Positions 53,036-63,129 of a DNA stretch of 64,000 bases are shown here, one piece after another (position 1 is the stretch's first letter; every line of letters begins with the position of its first letter). The DNA is taken from positions 62,001 through 126,000 of the forward strand of contig NZ_SMAJ01000011.1 in assembly GCF_004346225.1 (NCBI RefSeq). The letters run 5' to 3'. Position numbers and translations under genes: made by a program. The stretch is from Paralcaligenes ureilyticus (GTDB lineage Bacteria; Pseudomonadota; Gammaproteobacteria; Burkholderiales; Burkholderiaceae_B). The notes under the pieces are model-generated. The model was not told the DNA's origin, did not search any database, and saw only the letters and a list, made by a program, of their open reading frames with translations.

Positions 53036-56000
53036 ATGCAAGAGTCTGTGAATTCAACTGCCAAAGTGTCGTCAAATCCGCGCAAACGGTCAGACGCGCC
53101 TCGCCCCTTGCCGCCTATCCGTTATCCGGAAGACCTGCCGGTCAGCGGCCGACGCCAGGATATTGCGGCGGCCATCGAGGCGCATCAGGTGGTGATTGTG
53201 TGCGGCGAAACGGGCTCGGGGAAAACCACACAGTTGCCCAAAATCTGCCTGGAGATGGGGCGCGGCAGTATAAAGATGATAGGCCACACCCAGCCGCGGC
53301 GTTTGGCGGCCACGTCGGTGGCCAGGCGAATTGCCGAGGAGCTGAAAACCGAACTGGGCGATTGGGTGGGTTATCAGATACGGTTTAGCGACCGTACCGG
53401 CCCGCAGGCCGCCATCAAGTTGATGACCGACGGAATTTTGCTGGCCGAATCGCAGCGCGATCCGCTCCTGCGTCGTTACGACACGATCATTATCGACGAA
53501 GCACACGAACGCAGCCTGAATATCGATTTCCTGCTGGGCTATTTACGGCAGATGCTGCCGAAACGGCCCGATTTGAAGCTGATCATTACCTCGGCCACCA
53601 TCGATGCCGGCCGCTTTGCGCAGCACTTTTCGCATCAGGGCGTCCCGGCTCCGGTCATTGAAGTGTCGGGCCGGCTGTATCCGGTGGATATTCTGTATCG
53701 TCCCGTACGGCAAGAGCCTGTTGCGGAGCAGGCCGATTCGGCCCGTCGTCGCGCTGACGCGGACGAGGAGCGCGACCTGATTGACGCCATCGTTGACGGC
53801 GTGGCTGAATGCGCCCGTCATGGAGCGGGCGACGTCCTGGTGTTTCTGCCCGGGGAGCGCGAAATCCGCGAGGCGGCCGAGGCCTTGCGCAAAAGCCACC
53901 CCTTGGGCACCGAAGTGCTGCCTCTTTTTGCCCGATTGTCGCAGGCCGAACAGGAACGCATTTTTCATCCGCAAGGCAACAGCCGGCGCATTGTGCTGGC
54001 CACCAATGTGGCGGAAACCTCCCTGACTGTCCCGGGGATACGCTATGTGGTCGATAGCGGTCTGGCGCGCGTCAAGCGTTATTCGTGGCGCAACAAGGTG
54101 GAGCAGTTGCATATCGAGGCGATTAGCCAGGCCTCGGCCAATCAACGATCGGGGCGCTGCGGCCGGATTGGTCCGGGCGTTTGTGTGCGCCTATACGACG
54201 AAGCCGACTTCAAGAATCGGCCCGCCTTTACCGATCCTGAAGTGCTGCGCTCGTCGCTGGCTTCGGTGATCTTGCGCATGAAGGCCCTTGGCCTGGACGA
54301 TATCGAGACCTTTCCGTTTGTGGACGCGCCGTCGGGACGGGCGATTGCCGATGGCTATCATTTGCTGCAAGAGCTGGGGGCGCTGGACGAGGCCAATCAG
54401 TTGACTCAGACCGGGCAGATATTGGCGCGTCTGCCGGTCGATCCGCGCCTGGCGCGCATGATACTTGAGGCCCGGGATCAACAGTGCCTGACGGAAATCC
54501 TGATTATTGCCTCTGCCCTGTCGGTGCAGGATCCCCGCGATCGGCCCCTGGCAGAGCGCGAAGCGGCCGAAGCCGCGCAGGCCAAGTTCGGCGACGATAA
54601 ATCCGAATTTCTTTCGTATCTGAAACTATGGCGCTGGTATGGCGAGCAAGTGACGCACAAAGCGTCGCAGCGCAAGCTGGTTAGTCTGTTGCGGCAGAAT
54701 TTTCTTTCGCCTTTGCGTTTGCGCGAGTGGCGCGATGTGCATACCCAGCTAGCGGCGCTGGTGGGCGAGCAGGGCTGGCGCGTGAATACGCTGGAGGCGA
54801 CCTACGAGCAGACCCATATGGCGTTGCTGGCGGGGCTGTTGGGCAATATTGGTCTTAAAAGCGAAGAGGGTGGTGGTTACCAGGGTGCCCGCGACATCCG
54901 TTTTCAGATTCATCCGGGTTCGCGGTTGATTAAAAAGGCCGGACGCTGGCTGGTGGCGGCCGAGTTGATCGAGACCACCCGCCTGTATGCACGCTGTGTG
55001 GCGAAAATCGATCCTGTCTGGCTGGAGCGGGCCGGCGCACACCTGATTCGCCGTGTGTGGTCCGACCCCCGCTGGGAAAAAAAGGCCGGGCAGGTGGTGG
55101 CCAACGAACGGGCGACTCTCTACGGTTTGCCCGTCTACACGGGCCGCCGCATTCACTTTGGCAAGGTGGATCCGGTAGAGGCGCGCGAGCTGTTCATCCG
55201 GCAGGCTCTGGTGCCGGGCGATATTGACACGGCCCTGCCGTTCGTCAGTCACAATCGGCAGTTGATCGCCTCGATCGAAAAGCTGGAGCATCAATCGCGC
55301 CGTCCGGACATTCTGGTCGACGAGGCGCTCATCTACGCTTTTTACGATCAGCAAATCCCTGCGGAGATTTGTCAGACGATTACTTTGGAGAAATGGGCCC
55401 GCAGGCTGGACAAGACACAGGCCGAGGCGCTGCTGCTGACGCGCGACGCATTGATGCGGCATGAAGCGGCGGGAGTGACGACCGATGTATTCCCCAAAAA
55501 GGTGGAGTGGCAGGGCGTGCAGATGACGCTTGAATATCACTTTGAGCCCGGCTCGGTGCGCGACGGTGTAACGCTTCTCGTGCCCTTGTTTGCCTTGAAC
55601 CAGATCGACCCCATGCGTTGCGAATGGCTGGTCCCCGGCATGCTGAAGGAAAAGGTGCATATGCTGCTCAAGTCCTTGCCGCAGAAAATGCGGCGCCATT
55701 GCGTACCCCTGCCCGATTATGCAGACAAATTCTTTCAGCGCTGGTTTGAGCGGGCGGCGAGCCCCGATATGGGCTTGCTGGAAGCCATTGCGGCCGATAT
55801 GTGGGAACACGTCAAGGTCAGGCCGTTGCGCAGCGACTTCAAGGTCGAGACCTTGGCGGCGCATCTGTTCATGAACTTCAAGGTGGTGGACGAGCATGGC
55901 CGCATGTTGTCGGGCAGCCGCAACCTCGATCAGCTCAAGGCCGAGCACGGCCGCCAGGCTCAGGAATCCTTTCAGAAATTTGCGGCGCACGATCATCAGG

Positions 56001-56866
56001 TGGCGCAGGCGTTGGCGCACGAACAGTTGACCGACTGGACATTCGGGCCTTTGCCCGAAATTATGGAAATCAAACGCAAAGGCCGCTCGTTCGTGGGTTA
56101 CCCGGCCCTGATCGACCGGGGCGCCTATTGCGACCTGGATGTGTTCGATGACCCTTCCGAAGCCAGACAGCAGCACCGATCCGGCCTGTTGCGCCTGTTT
56201 CGCTTGGGGTTGCGCGAACAGGTCAAATTTTTGGAAAAGAATCTGCAGGGCCTGACCCATATGGGTATGTTGTACATGAGCCTGGGCACTCAGGAAGAAC
56301 TAAAAGATCAAATCATCGATTGCGCGCTGGAGCAGGCCTGCCTGGCTGAGCCCTGGCCCGATGACCGGGCCAGTTTTGAACAGCGCCGCAGCGAAGGTAA
56401 AAGCCGCCTGGGCTTGCTGGCGCAGGAAATTGCCCGCCTGGCCGGGCAAATTTTGGCTGAATGGGCCGTTTTGCAGAAAAAACTGCCGCAGGCCAAGCCT
56501 CACGCGGCGGCCTATGCCGATCTGCAAAAGCAGGTGGGCGCACTGATGGGCAAGTGGTTTGTGCGCGCCACCCCGTATCGGCAATTGTCCCAGTACCCGC
56601 GTTACCTCAAGGCGGCCGTTGCACGCATCGACAAGCTGCGCATCGACCCGGCCAGGGATGCCCGCCTGAGCGCCGATATGGCGCCGCTGGCGGTGCAGTA
56701 TCAGCGCGCGCAGTCGGCCCTCAAAGGCGCATCCGACGCCGGACTGGACGAGTTCCGCTGGCTGCTTGAAGAACTGCGCGTGGCCTTGTTCGCTCAAGAG
56801 CTGCGAACCCCCATGCCCGTGTCGGTCAAGCGGCTGCAAAAGGCCTGGTCCATGTTACAACGCTAG
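53036..56866 (+). CDS. hrpA: ATP-dependent RNA helicase HrpA
   Basis: DEAH-box RNA helicase of 1276 residues, the full length of proteobacterial HrpA, linked to mRNA processing and ribosome rescue. Walker A GETGSGKT is at 57-64, DEAH at 154-157, motif III SATIDAGRFA follows, and the second RecA domain has ATNVAETSLTVPGIRYVVD and QRSGRCGR. The winged-helix, ratchet and OB parts are followed by the long DUF3418 C-terminal domain. No frameshift is seen. It reads toward dnaE, 48 bp away. Confidence 0.95.
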   Translation: MQESVNSTAKVSSNPRKRSDAPRPLPPIRYPEDLPVSGRRQDIAAAIEAHQVVIVCGETGSGKTTQLPKICLEMGRGSIKMIGHTQPRRLAATSVARRIAEELKTELGDWVGYQIRFSDRTGPQAAIKLMTDGILLAESQRDPLLRRYDTIIIDEAHERSLNIDFLLGYLRQMLPKRPDLKLIITSATIDAGRFAQHFSHQGVPAPVIEVSGRLYPVDILYRPVRQEPVAEQADSARRRADADEERDLIDAIVDGVAECARHGAGDVLVFLPGEREIREAAEALRKSHPLGTEVLPLFARLSQAEQERIFHPQGNSRRIVLATNVAETSLTVPGIRYVVDSGLARVKRYSWRNKVEQLHIEAISQASANQRSGRCGRIGPGVCVRLYDEADFKNRPAFTDPEVLRSSLASVILRMKALGLDDIETFPFVDAPSGRAIADGYHLLQELGALDEANQLTQTGQILARLPVDPRLARMILEARDQQCLTEILIIASALSVQDPRDRPLAEREAAEAAQAKFGDDKSEFLSYLKLWRWYGEQVTHKASQRKLVSLLRQNFLSPLRLREWRDVHTQLAALVGEQGWRVNTLEATYEQTHMALLAGLLGNIGLKSEEGGGYQGARDIRFQIHPGSRLIKKAGRWLVAAELIETTRLYARCVAKIDPVWLERAGAHLIRRVWSDPRWEKKAGQVVANERATLYGLPVYTGRRIHFGKVDPVEARELFIRQALVPGDIDTALPFVSHNRQLIASIEKLEHQSRRPDILVDEALIYAFYDQQIPAEICQTITLEKWARRLDKTQAEALLLTRDALMRHEAAGVTTDVFPKKVEWQGVQMTLEYHFEPGSVRDGVTLLVPLFALNQIDPMRCEWLVPGMLKEKVHMLLKSLPQKMRRHCVPLPDYADKFFQRWFERAASPDMGLLEAIAADMWEHVKVRPLRSDFKVETLAAHLFMNFKVVDEHGRMLSGSRNLDQLKAEHGRQAQESFQKFAAHDHQVAQALAHEQLTDWTFGPLPEIMEIKRKGRSFVGYPALIDRGAYCDLDVFDDPSEARQQHRSGLLRLFRLGLREQVKFLEKNLQGLTHMGMLYMSLGTQEELKDQIIDCALEQACLAEPWPDDRASFEQRRSEGKSRLGLLAQEIARLAGQILAEWAVLQKKLPQAKPHAAAYADLQKQVGALMGKWFVRATPYRQLSQYPRYLKAAVARIDKLRIDPARDARLSADMAPLAVQYQRAQSALKGASDAGLDEFRWLLEELRVALFAQELRTPMPVSVKRLQKAWSMLQR

Positions 56867-56914
56867 GGAGTCGGTTACACCGCGGACGGCGGCTCTCTGA
56901 GTACAATCTGAGCA

Positions 56915-59900
56915 ATGACTGAATCAATTAATCCTTCCGCATTTGTGCATCTGCGCGTTCACTCCGAATTTTCGGTGGTGGATGGAATCGTGCGTATCCC
57001 CAGCCTGGTTGATCGTGTGGCCGAATTCGGGCAGCCGGCGGTGGCGCTTACCGATCTGACCAATATTTTTGGCCTGGTCAAGTTTTACAAGAAAGCCCGC
57101 AGTCACGGCGTCAAACCGATTGCGGGCTGCGATGTATGGTTGCAAAACGATCAGGACAGGGACAAGCCCAGCCGCTTGCTGCTGCTCGTGACCGGCCACC
57201 AAGGCTATTTGAATCTTTGCGATGTGTTGACCCGGGCGTGGCTGGACAATCAGTACCGCGGGCGTGCCGAAGTTCGTCGCGAATGGCTTGCAGACAAAGC
57301 TGGCCTGATCGTCCTGTCGGGCGCGCGCGGTGGCGAGATCGGCCAGGCGTTGGAAGCGGGTAGAGAACATGAGGCGCGAACGCTGGCGCAGTGGTGGGCC
57401 AAGCGGTTCCCCGATCATTACTACATTGAGTTGCAGCGCACCGGTGTCGAGGGTGATGAAGCCTATGTCCAGGCGGCTTTGCGCCTGGCGGCCGAATTGA
57501 AACTGCCGGTGGCTGCTACGCATCCGGTGCAGTTTATCGAAGCCAGCGATTTTCGGGCTCACGAAGTTCGGGTGTGCATCGCCGATGGCGAGCAGTTGTC
57601 CAACCCCAAGCGCGTGCGCCGCTTTACCGAAGATCAGTATCTGTTGAGCTCGCAAGAGATGTGGCGTCGTTTTGCCGATATCCCCTCCGCGCTTGCCAAT
57701 ACGGTTGAAATTGCCAAGCGCTGCAATCTGACGCTCGATCTGGGTACACCCTGCCTGCCCAACTTCCCAACTCCCGAAGGGATTACGCTGGACGATTATC
57801 TGGTCCGGTTGGCCGAGGAGGGTCTGGTGAGGCGCATGGCGCAGCTGTTTCCCGACGCGGGCGAGCGCTTGGCCCACGACGCAACGTATTCCGAACGTCT
57901 GCAATGGGAATGCAAAACCATCACCAGCATGGGGTTTTCGGGCTATTTCCTGATCGTGGCCGACTTCATCAACTGGGGCAAGCACAATGGCGTGCCTGTG
58001 GGGCCAGGGCGGGGGTCGGGGGCGGGGTCGCTGGTGGCGTACTCGCTGGGTATTACCGATCTGGACCCCTTGCGCTACGACCTGCTGTTCGAACGCTTTC
58101 TGAATCCGGAACGGGTATCCATGCCCGACTTCGACGTTGACTTTTGTCAGGATAACCGCGAACGCGTTATCGATTACGTCAAGCAGAAATACGGCAAGGA
58201 CGCCGTCAGCCAGATCGCTACATTCGGCACGCTGGGCGCCAAAGCCGTGGTGCGCGACGTGGGCCGCGTACTCGATATGCCGTATATGTTGTGCGACGGC
58301 CTGTCCAAGCTGATACCGTTTAACCCTGCCGATCCATGGACCTTGAGCCGTGCCCTGGAGCAGGAGCCCGCGTTCAAAGAGCGCTACGAGCAAGATGAAG
58401 AGGTCAAGGCGCTTATAGATCTCGCGCGGCCGCTCGAAGGCCTAACGCGCAATATCGGCATGCATGCGGGGGGCGTGCTGATTGCTCCAGGCAAGCTCAC
58501 TGATTTTTGCCCCCTGTATTGCCAACCGGGCACAGATAGCAGCGCCATGTCGCAATTCGACAAGGACGATGTCGAAGCCGTCGGCCTGGTGAAGTTCGAC
58601 TTTCTGGGCTTGCGCAATCTGACGATTCTGGATTGGGCGGTGCGTTTTGTGCGCCGCTTCAACGAAAACCAGCGTGAGTTCGATCTGATGGCCTTGCCGC
58701 TGGACGACCCGGAGTCCTACAAACTGTTGACGCAAGGCAACACGACCTCGGTATTCCAGCTCGAATCGCGCGGCATGAAGGAACTGCTCAAGAATTTGCA
58801 GCCCAACACCTTCGAAGACATTATCGCCATGCTGGCGCTTTATCGGCCGGGGCCGCTGGAGTCGGGCATGGTGAACGACTTCGTCAATCGCAAGCACGGC
58901 CGCGCCGACGTGGATTATTTTCACAAAGACCTCGAGCCGGTACTCAAAAGCACCTACGGCGTAATTGTGTACCAAGAGCAGGTCATGCTGATTTCGCAGA
59001 TTATTGGCGGCTATACCCTGGGCGGGGCCGACCTGCTGCGTCGCGCCATGGGCAAGAAAAAAGCCGAGGTAATGGCCGAGCATCGCGAAATCTTTGAAAA
59101 GGGGGCGGTTAAAAAAGGCTACGACGCTGCGCTGGCAGTCAAATTATTTGATTTGATGGAAAAGTTTGCCGGCTACGGTTTTAACAAGAGCCACTCGGCG
59201 GCTTATGCGCTGATCGCCTACCAGACCGCATGGCTTAAGGTGCACCATCCGGCAGAATTCCTGGCGGCGACGTTGTCCGCCGATATGGACGACACCGACA
59301 AAATCCAGACTTTCTGGAAAGATGCGCTGGCCAACGGGGTAGAGGTACTGCCGCCCGATGTGAACGCGTCGCCTTATCGTTTCGAGCCGGTTGCCGACCG
59401 TTACACCCTGGAAGGCAAGCCGCCGCGCACCATGCGCTATGGGCTGGGGGCCGTCAAAGGCACGGGACAGGGGGCTGTCGAAGAAATCATACGGGCGCGC
59501 GAGCAAGAGGGTGCCTATACGAGCCTCTTTGATTTTTGCCACAAGGTCAATCGGCATACCGTTAATCGACGCACCATCGAAGCCTTGATCCGTGCCGGTG
59601 CGTTCGATGCCATCGAGGCCAACCGTGCTGCCTTGCTTGCCACCGTAGGCAATGCTGTCGAAGCCGCCGAACAGGCCGAGCGTAGCGCCAATCAGGTATC
59701 GCTGTTTGCTGACGACAGCAACGATATCGTAGAGGGTGAATTGAACAAGGTGCAGCCGTGGGATCTGCAAACGCGGCTTACCGAAGAAAAGGCCGCTATG
59801 GGGTTTTATTTCAGCGGTCATCTCTTTGATGCGTGGCGCGACGAGGTGCGCCGTTTCGCTCCCAAGCCGCTGGCGCGCCTGGAGGCCGCGCGCGGCTTGC

Positions 59901-60406
59901 AGTGGTTCGCGGGCGTGCTGGCTGCGGTGCGGCCCAAAATGACACGGCGCGGCAAGATGCTCTATGCCGTGCTCGACGATGGGTCCTCGCAGATTGAAGT
60001 GGCGATTTTCAACGAACTGTACGAACAGCACCGTCAGCGCCTGAAAGAAGATCAACTGATCATTATTCACGGCAAGGTCAGCCACGATGATTATTCGGGC
60101 GGCTTGCGAATCTCCGCCGAATCCCTGTTCGATCTGCAACTGGCGCGCGAAGAACGGGCCCAGGCCCTGCGTATCACCCTGAATGGCAACGCCGACACGG
60201 CGCGGCTGCGTCAGGTGCTCAATCCTTTTCGCGCAGAACCCGAGAACGGGGTGCCCGGGGTGCCTGTCGAAATCGTGCTTGAACGCGGCGGTTTTCTTTG
60301 CACGCTGCGTTTGGGCCAGGAGTGGCGCGTGCGCATGGCCGATAGCCTGTTCGAGCAACTGGCCCGCTGGACGGCGCCCGATGGCGTGGAGATCCGCTAT
60401 TCATGA
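56915..60406 (+). CDS. dnaE: DNA polymerase III alpha subunit
   Basis: Catalytic subunit of the replicative polymerase, 1163 residues. The N-terminal PHP domain starts FVHLRVHSEFSVVDG. The palm holds PDFDVDFCQD (about 405-414) with the catalytic Asp residues, and VGPGRGSGAGSLVAYSLGITDLDPL precedes it; the helix-hairpin-helix, OB-fold (near 1000) and tau-binding tail follow. The ATG is at 56915, with a TACAAT box 7 nt before it, hinting at a very short leader. It overlaps the GT4 gene by 4 bp. Confidence 0.97.
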   Translation: MTESINPSAFVHLRVHSEFSVVDGIVRIPSLVDRVAEFGQPAVALTDLTNIFGLVKFYKKARSHGVKPIAGCDVWLQNDQDRDKPSRLLLLVTGHQGYLNLCDVLTRAWLDNQYRGRAEVRREWLADKAGLIVLSGARGGEIGQALEAGREHEARTLAQWWAKRFPDHYYIELQRTGVEGDEAYVQAALRLAAELKLPVAATHPVQFIEASDFRAHEVRVCIADGEQLSNPKRVRRFTEDQYLLSSQEMWRRFADIPSALANTVEIAKRCNLTLDLGTPCLPNFPTPEGITLDDYLVRLAEEGLVRRMAQLFPDAGERLAHDATYSERLQWECKTITSMGFSGYFLIVADFINWGKHNGVPVGPGRGSGAGSLVAYSLGITDLDPLRYDLLFERFLNPERVSMPDFDVDFCQDNRERVIDYVKQKYGKDAVSQIATFGTLGAKAVVRDVGRVLDMPYMLCDGLSKLIPFNPADPWTLSRALEQEPAFKERYEQDEEVKALIDLARPLEGLTRNIGMHAGGVLIAPGKLTDFCPLYCQPGTDSSAMSQFDKDDVEAVGLVKFDFLGLRNLTILDWAVRFVRRFNENQREFDLMALPLDDPESYKLLTQGNTTSVFQLESRGMKELLKNLQPNTFEDIIAMLALYRPGPLESGMVNDFVNRKHGRADVDYFHKDLEPVLKSTYGVIVYQEQVMLISQIIGGYTLGGADLLRRAMGKKKAEVMAEHREIFEKGAVKKGYDAALAVKLFDLMEKFAGYGFNKSHSAAYALIAYQTAWLKVHHPAEFLAATLSADMDDTDKIQTFWKDALANGVEVLPPDVNASPYRFEPVADRYTLEGKPPRTMRYGLGAVKGTGQGAVEEIIRAREQEGAYTSLFDFCHKVNRHTVNRRTIEALIRAGAFDAIEANRAALLATVGNAVEAAEQAERSANQVSLFADDSNDIVEGELNKVQPWDLQTRLTEEKAAMGFYFSGHLFDAWRDEVRRFAPKPLARLEAARGLQWFAGVLAAVRPKMTRRGKMLYAVLDDGSSQIEVAIFNELYEQHRQRLKEDQLIIIHGKVSHDDYSGGLRISAESLFDLQLAREERAQALRITLNGNADTARLRQVLNPFRAEPENGVPGVPVEIVLERGGFLCTLRLGQEWRVRMADSLFEQLARWTAPDGVEIRYS

Positions 60407-61503
60407 CGCCGTTATGTATTCTGCATTCTGAAGCGGCCACCAGTTTTGGCGGGCAGGAGCAATATATTTACCGGATGATGCTGGCGATGCGCGAGCACGG
60501 CCACTATCTTGAAGCCGTGTGTCAACCCCACGCCTTGTTGACCGAACGTTTGCGCGCCGAAGGGTTTACGGTACACACGACGTTTATGGATGGGCCGGCC
60601 AATTACTTTAGAAGCGTTGCGGGCATTCGTGAAATATTGGCTGCGGGTGAATTCGATGTGCTCAATTGCCACAGCCGCCGCGATACGGTTATTGCGGCCG
60701 CGGCCGGCCGCCTGGCCGGAACGCCTTTAATCGTGCGCACCCGTCATCTGGCCAATCGCGTGGGTTCTCTATTGTCCTACACCATCATGCCGCATCGGGT
60801 GATCGCCGCGAGCGATTTTGTGCGCAATCATTTGATTGAACGCGGCGTTCCACCCGGCTACGTGGCCACCGTGTATCCGGCCGTTGAGCTGCAGGAAGCG
60901 CCGCAGCAGTCTACTTTGCGTACGGAACTGGGTTTGGCCGCCGATGACATCGTGGTCGGTTGCGTTGCCGTCATGCGCGCGCAAAAAGGGCATCGCGATT
61001 TGATCGACGCCATAGAACCTTTGATTAGGCAGCGCACCAATGTGCACTTGGTTCTGGTGGGCGGCGGCTCACCTGTGTTCGAGGAAATACAGGCGTATAG
61101 CGATTCGAAAAATTTGCAGGGCCGGGTGCATATGCTGGGTGCGCGCCGCGATGTGCCGAACCTGTTGGCGGGTTTCGATATCTTTGCGCTGGCCACGCAG
61201 AAAGAAGCGTCCGGGACCGTATTTGTGGAGGCTGGGGCGGCGGGGCTGCCGGTCATCGGCACCAATGTGGATGGAGTGCCGGAGATGATGCAGGCGGGCA
61301 TCAGCGGCTTGCTGGTTCCGCTTAAAGACCAGGCGGCGCTTACGGCGGCCCTTGAAAAGTTGATCGACGATCCCGGCTTGCGGCGCAAAATGGGGCAGGC
61401 CGGTATCCAGTTTTGCCGCAGCAGCGGGCGTTTTGGTTCCGAGGCCATGGTGCAGCGCATCGAGTCCTGTTATGCGCGCTGGCTCGCCGAGAGGCGCGCA
61501 TGA
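60403..61503 (+). CDS. Glycosyltransferase family 4, LPS core type
   Basis: 366-residue GT-B enzyme that probably adds a sugar to the LPS core at the inner membrane. The N-terminal domain has EAATSFGGQEQYIYRM with the acceptor-side Gly-Gly loop, and the C-terminal domain has VGCVAVMRAQKGHRDLIDAI, a VGGGSPVFEEIQ strand, and the E-x7-E-like region KEASGTVFVEAGAAGLPVIGTNVDGVPEM. The start overlaps the dnaE stop by 4 bp. In Bordetella a core-biosynthesis cluster with glycosyltransferases and a deacetylase is recalled at this position; the match was not checked. Confidence 0.88.
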   Translation: MTPLCILHSEAATSFGGQEQYIYRMMLAMREHGHYLEAVCQPHALLTERLRAEGFTVHTTFMDGPANYFRSVAGIREILAAGEFDVLNCHSRRDTVIAAAAGRLAGTPLIVRTRHLANRVGSLLSYTIMPHRVIAASDFVRNHLIERGVPPGYVATVYPAVELQEAPQQSTLRTELGLAADDIVVGCVAVMRAQKGHRDLIDAIEPLIRQRTNVHLVLVGGGSPVFEEIQAYSDSKNLQGRVHMLGARRDVPNLLAGFDIFALATQKEASGTVFVEAGAAGLPVIGTNVDGVPEMMQAGISGLLVPLKDQAALTAALEKLIDDPGLRRKMGQAGIQFCRSSGRFGSEAMVQRIESCYARWLAERRA

Positions 61504-62342
61504 AGCGGGCGGAGGCGGTTCCGGTCCTGATGTACCACCACATCTCTCCTTCTGCGGGCATGATCACGACCTCGCCCGACAATTTCGAGAGGCAATTGAT
61601 ATGGCTGGCGCGTCATCGCTATCGTTCTTTATCCAGCGCCGAGTTCGCCCGGCATCTGCGAGGCCAGAAGGCACCGGCTCGGTCCGTTTTGATCACCTTC
61701 GATGATGGTTATCTGGATAACTGGGTCTATGCGTATCCGCTGCTGAAAAAATATGGCTATACCGCGCTCGTCTTTTTGGTGACTTCGTGGGTCAATGACG
61801 GACCCGTTCGCCAATACCTCGGGCAGGACGGCTTGCCTGCTACGCCTGCACACGCCGAGTGCGAACGGCGCATCGAACAAGGCTGCAGCGACGAGGTGAT
61901 TCTTCGCTGGAGCGAAATTCAGGCCATGCATGAAGCCGGTGTTTTTGAGTTTCATAGTCATACACACACCCATACCCGCTGGGATCAAAGCGTTCGCGTC
62001 GCCGAGAAAAATGAACGCATGCGCGAAGAACTTGCGCTGTCCCGTGCGGCGCTGCGAGCGAATCTTGGTGAGGTGTCCGAGCACCTTTGCTGGCCTCAAG
62101 GTTATTTTGACGCCGATTATGTACGTATCGCCCAAGAGGCGGGTTTTCGTTATCTGTACACCACTCAGGCCTTCGGGCAGAATCGGCCTGGCACTGATCC
62201 TGCATCGATTTACCGTTTTGCGGTCCGCGATACGTCGGGTAGTTCGTTCGGGCGGCGCATCCAGATCGCCGCGCACCCCGTCATCGGGCCCTTGTTCAAT
62301 CGCTGGAAGTTGTGGCAGCGGGGGCTCAGGTCGCGCTCATGA
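61500..62342 (+). CDS. Polysaccharide deacetylase (carbohydrate esterase 4 type)
   Basis: 280-residue NodB-fold deacetylase. VPVLMYHHISP starts the fold, TFDDGYLDN carries the catalytic base and metal Asp, and the metal His pair is in FHSHTHTHT (two His in an H-S-H-T-H context). It would remove an N-acetyl group from a sugar such as GlcNAc in the LPS core. There is no clear signal peptide, so it likely acts in the cytoplasm or at the inner membrane face. It overlaps both neighbouring glycosyltransferase genes by 4 bp. Confidence 0.88.
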   Translation: MKRAEAVPVLMYHHISPSAGMITTSPDNFERQLIWLARHRYRSLSSAEFARHLRGQKAPARSVLITFDDGYLDNWVYAYPLLKKYGYTALVFLVTSWVNDGPVRQYLGQDGLPATPAHAECERRIEQGCSDEVILRWSEIQAMHEAGVFEFHSHTHTHTRWDQSVRVAEKNERMREELALSRAALRANLGEVSEHLCWPQGYFDADYVRIAQEAGFRYLYTTQAFGQNRPGTDPASIYRFAVRDTSGSSFGRRIQIAAHPVIGPLFNRWKLWQRGLRSRS

Positions 62343-63091
62343 CACTATCGGTCATCATCATAAGCAAAAACGAATCCCGCAATATCGGGCCATGCCTGGA
62401 TTCGGTGGCTTTTGCCGACGAAATCATCGTGCTCGATTCCGGCAGCACCGACGACACCTGTTCGATTGCGCGGGCAAAAGGAGCAAAGGTGTCGCAAACC
62501 ATGGACTGGCCTGGTTTTGGGCCGCAAAAAAATCGGGCCCTTGATTTGGCGACCCAGGAGTGGGTGCTGTCGATCGACGCCGACGAGCGCGTCACGCCTG
62601 AGTTGGCGCAGGCCATTCGCGACGAGCTTCAAAGCCCGCGGGCTCAGGCCTACAAGATTGCGCGCCTGTCGAATTTTTGTGGGCGCTGGATACGCCACAG
62701 CGGGTGGTGGCCCGATCATGTGTTGCGCTTGTTCAAGCGAGGCACCGCCCGGTTTTCGGATGCAGCCGTGCACGAAAGCGTGCAGTCGGAGTATCCCGCC
62801 GTCGTTTTGGGTGGGCATTTCCTGCATTATCCGTATGCGGATATGGAAAGCCTGATCGCCAAGATGAATCGTTATTCCTCGGATGCGGCGGCCATGATGC
62901 ATGCGAGGGGGAAGAAAACCAGCGCGCTGGGGGCCGCAGGCCATGGGGCCTGGACTTTTATTCGAATCTATATCCTCCGGCGGGGCTTTCTGGATGGCAA
63001 GGAAGGCTTCATCCTGGCCGCTACCGGCGCCGCCGGAAATTTCTTTCGCTATAGTAAATTGTTGTTCCTCAACAAGCGCGATAAATCCTAG
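62339..63091 (+). CDS. Glycosyltransferase family 2 (WaaE/KdtX-like)
   Basis: 250-residue GT-A enzyme. LSVIIISKNESRNIGPCLDSV (3-23) opens the fold, DSGSTDDT (about 33-40) is the nucleotide-sugar loop and SIDADERV (about 78-85) is the metal-binding DxD-like site. The WWPDHVLRLFKRG..RF....VHE pattern is typical of the WaaE/KdtX group, which adds glucose to heptose or KDO of LPS core. Coupled by a 4-bp overlap to the deacetylase. The REP at 63095 begins 4 bp after its stop and acts as a likely terminator. Confidence 0.88.
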   Translation: MTLSVIIISKNESRNIGPCLDSVAFADEIIVLDSGSTDDTCSIARAKGAKVSQTMDWPGFGPQKNRALDLATQEWVLSIDADERVTPELAQAIRDELQSPRAQAYKIARLSNFCGRWIRHSGWWPDHVLRLFKRGTARFSDAAVHESVQSEYPAVVLGGHFLHYPYADMESLIAKMNRYSSDAAAMMHARGKKTSALGAAGHGAWTFIRIYILRRGFLDGKEGFILAATGAAGNFFRYSKLLFLNKRDKS

Positions 63092-63094
63092 ATT

Positions 63095-63129
63095 TTGTAG
63101 CGCCACCCCTTGTGGGTGGCATTTTTTTT
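63095..63129 (+). terminator. REP-derived intrinsic terminator after the LPS gene group
   Basis: The GCCACCC-CTTGT-GGGTGGC stem of the REP copy at 63095-63120 is followed at once by ATTTTTTTT, giving a textbook rho-independent terminator 9 bp beyond the GT2 stop codon. Confidence 0.75.
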
